Source: Compostibacter hankyongensis (GTDB taxonomy: Bacteria; Bacteroidota; Bacteroidia; Chitinophagales; Chitinophagaceae). Taken from it: a DNA stretch of 64,000 nt. The notes below the pieces were generated by a model, which saw nothing but the letters and a program-made list of their open reading frames with translations, had not been told where the DNA came from and ran no database searches. The stretch covers positions 124,001 through 188,000 of the forward strand of contig NZ_BAABFN010000004.1 in assembly GCF_039541075.1 (NCBI RefSeq), written 5' to 3'. Both the position numbers and the translations under genes were made by a program. Shown here one piece after another: positions 63,201 to 64,000 of the stretch (position 1 is the stretch's first letter; each line of letters starts with the position of its first letter).

Positions 63201-63365
63201 GCGGAGGGCGTCTTCGTAGAGGTCGGGCGAGGCCAGCCAGAGCGCGTCCATAAAGGCGGTATCCTTTATCAGCCGGTCCAGGTCCTCTGCGGTAAGGGGT
63301 GTGCCGGTAAAGGGCCGGGTAGGCGCCCGCAGGACAAGCCAGGGAAGAAAGGATAGTTGCATCAT
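60231..63365 (-). CDS. Class I lanthipeptide dehydratase (LanB)
   Basis: 1044 residues. The N-terminal about 720 residues are the lantibiotic dehydratase (glutamylation) domain: RTGRKHRKLVNALVKYHSRMHTRPTPFGLFAGCAV, a HVDHAHNF-type segment and TPLTAEDLDRLIKD at the start. From about residue 755 is the thiopeptide-type (SpaB_C, elimination) domain: WLYFKLYCNPSAAGILL, DKWFFIRYRDTQEHLRLRF and ETERYGYDLMPLMESLFHAD. Both domains in one chain mean a complete class I LanB, which dehydrates Ser/Thr using glutamyl-tRNA. It starts 1 base after the LytTR gene stop. No precursor or LanC is seen in the window. Confidence 0.92.
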   Translation of the reverse strand: MMQLSFLPWLVLRAPTRPFTGTPLTAEDLDRLIKDTAFMDALWLASPDLYEDALRWQRGDTRTGRKHRKLVNALVKYHSRMHTRPTPFGLFAGCAVLRWGNATDIVLSPGSNRKYLRPDMDMLGALGQQLTGHPLIRRHLDYRINNSAYIKGNELRYFEYQTESGQRKYQLSAVELTPPLHFLLETCRTGPVPFARLASQLAQREQLPYADISGFLDELISAQLLVSHLAIQLTGPGYLPRIISILETACKATADGEVQQMLDRLRDLQQRLDACGEDNAAPLVPALQEMTARVKALNVPFQPARLFQADCRLGTIGNSLDSALQEQLRDSLEALRILGSDAPGSPWLRNFKQAFTEKFDTAPVPLCDATDPDTGILHDKSQYLVDFGDDGLNRLNAFISPDSPDGGAPADDHPVKTWMRETLIGAFKTGQHTVHLSDEELARLRTGVQLRPLPDTFSVVFRLTGRPEAPVFIESAGGISGTSLIARFGHTDPAFLSCLKAVDRFEAARNPDCCHAGVVHLPEDRTGNVLQHPPIRDFEIPYLAGSSYPPDRQLAVAGLYLQVVNDELRLFSPALKRFVVPHIDHAHNFTYNTLPVYRLLGELQGQNRQTTLSFSWRVKLPGIRFYPRLQYKNTLLSLAQWKLEAADFQLLTDAAPGKEPEAFAAFCKQWNLPPLFSLADNDQELLVSQADTYQVQAFAAAIRGRSRITLKEFLSPEGCPVKDRSGNPYAHQIIAIAGNEAPAAEPLPPVPDLSALPRRAFPPGSEWLYFKLYCNPSAAGILLTRALAPLCEALEQEGLTDKWFFIRYRDTQEHLRLRFHLTDTAHTGTVISRLHDSCHPAEAEGQIWKIQTDTYFRETERYGYDLMPLMESLFHADSRYVIRALSHPGNTALLLPAALKFTDNLLERWGFSLDEKTDFAARMKAAYNREFGPGTPEKKLFNQYYRAHAATLGEWLEGRAADGQPLLQWLREYDGQQAALFGQIPPGHAVREPETRFRLLGSMIHMHFNRLFATEQRRHEMIAYNTLHACYRAMQGRRQAAQAR

Positions 63366-63366
63366 G

Positions 63367-64000
63367 TCAGCCGTTTTTCTTGCTGCCGACCTGGTGGTTT
63401 CTCAGGGTATTCAGAAAGGACGCTTTATAGGTTTCCCCCAACGGTATACCGGTTTTGAAATTTTTCAGGAAAACAAAATTACCTTCCACGGTGCGGACCT
63501 TGTCCAGGGAGATGATATAGGATTTATGGATCCGTATAAAACGGTTGCGGGGAAGGCTGTCTTCAAGGTCTTTCATGTTCAGCAGGGTGATGATCTTTTG
63601 CTGTTCCGTATAGATGGATACATAGTTTTTCAGTCCCTCGATAAACCGTATCTCGTCCAGCTCTATTTTCTGCAGCCGGTTCTTGGTGTCTTTCTTGACG
63701 ATGATATAGCTGTTCGCCGGCTGTTCCGCCACGGGCCGGTCGGCGGGTTTTTCCAACAGCTCTGTTGCCCGCTGCGCAGCTTTGAGAAAGCGGTCGAAGG
63801 TAATGGGCTTCAGCAGGTAGTCCAGCACCTGGTGCTCGTATCCTTCCAGCGCATATTCCTTGAAGGCAGAGGTGATCACCACCTGGGTCTTCCCCTGAAC
63901 CAGCCGTATGAAGTCGATGCCGGACAGCTGGGGCATCTGGATATCCACAAAGGCCACGTCCGCTTTATGGTCGTTCAGAAACTTTATGGCATGCAGGGGA
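63367..64000 (-). CDS. LytTR response regulator, N-terminus beyond window
   Basis: The frame runs off the right edge; the visible about 210 residues start within a receiver domain (ADVAFVDIQMPQLSG, with the phosphorylatable Asp; VVITSAFKEYALEGYEHQVLDYLLKPI). A LytTR DNA-binding domain follows: YIIVKKDTKNRLQKIELDEIRFIEGLKNYVSI and RFIRIHKSYIIS. LytTR regulators usually act with a LytS/YehU-type histidine kinase, which may lie to the right. The stop is one base before the LanB start, so the regulator is probably co-transcribed with the RiPP gene. Confidence 0.92.
   Translation of the reverse strand, partial: PLHAIKFLNDHKADVAFVDIQMPQLSGIDFIRLVQGKTQVVITSAFKEYALEGYEHQVLDYLLKPITFDRFLKAAQRATELLEKPADRPVAEQPANSYIIVKKDTKNRLQKIELDEIRFIEGLKNYVSIYTEQQKIITLLNMKDLEDSLPRNRFIRIHKSYIISLDKVRTVEGNFVFLKNFKTGIPLGETYKASFLNTLRNHQVGSKKNG

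Noticed and set aside
61173..63356. 727-residue + strand open frame opposite LanB
   Set aside because: Gly/Val/Gln-rich shadow of the LanB gene without domains or a signal; the LanB frame has clear family motifs.

Overview
The window comes from a member of the phylum Bacteroidota, probably a GC-rich relative of Chitinophagaceae/Sphingobacteriia. The evidence is SusC/SusD pairs, gliding genes (gldC, gldF, gldG), a PorG-like protein, a MurF-Alr fusion, A-rich leaders without Shine-Dalgarno sequences, and promoters of the TTG-N17-23-TAnnTTTG type. There are no tRNA or rRNA genes, no insertion sequences, no prophage and no CRISPR array. Intergenic gaps never exceed about 300 bases.

Region 1 (1-22594, + strand) is one very long, closely packed run of genes that starts left of the window and reads like a polysaccharide utilisation locus (PUL). 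It holds the C-terminal part of a HEAT-repeat/cytochrome c protein and then two parallel surface cassettes. The first is SusC-SusD-fasciclin/CBM6-DUF5007-like lipoprotein. The second is SusC-SusD-fasciclin-IPT/delta-60 propeller lipoprotein. After these come two beta-propeller glycosidase-like lipoproteins flanking a DUF2264 protein, and three tandem secreted nucleoside-hydrolase-like proteins. A ribosyl- or nucleoside-containing ligand, or an unusual glycan, is a reasonable but unproven substrate.

Region 2 (22611-31620) holds an ECF sigma factor with an unusual envelope protein that combines an inner-membrane segment and an outer-membrane barrel, a small lipoprotein, an alpha/beta hydrolase with two glycosyltransferases, gldC, a YqeY-like protein, cvpA, a second hydrolase and a CBS protein.

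Region 3 (31716-41287) is a conserved envelope-biogenesis block: a small Omp85-like protein, NAD kinase, a PorG-like protein, isoprenyl transferase, BamA and two Skp/OmpH chaperones. It is followed by rpmH, rnpA and yidD. The rnpA gene has no ATG, GTG or TTG start codon.

Region 4 (41335-56826) carries mainly housekeeping genes: a C-terminal processing protease, superoxide dismutase, a small membrane protein, an XRE-S24 regulator with two matching operators, a TadA-like deaminase, a TonB-dependent receptor, DNA ligase, a catalytically degenerate Nudix regulator with a palindrome upstream, a phytanoyl-CoA dioxygenase-like enzyme, LspA, a protein with a C-terminal T9SS-sorting-like domain, the MurF-Alr fusion and a TerC/Alx protein.

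Region 5 (56894-64000, - strand) holds gldG, gldF and a TPR protein behind a good Bacteroidota promoter. Beyond these lies the edge of a putative lanthipeptide (RiPP) locus: a full-length LanB dehydratase one base downstream of a LytTR response regulator that runs off the window. The precursor, cyclase and exporter genes are not in view and should lie to the right.
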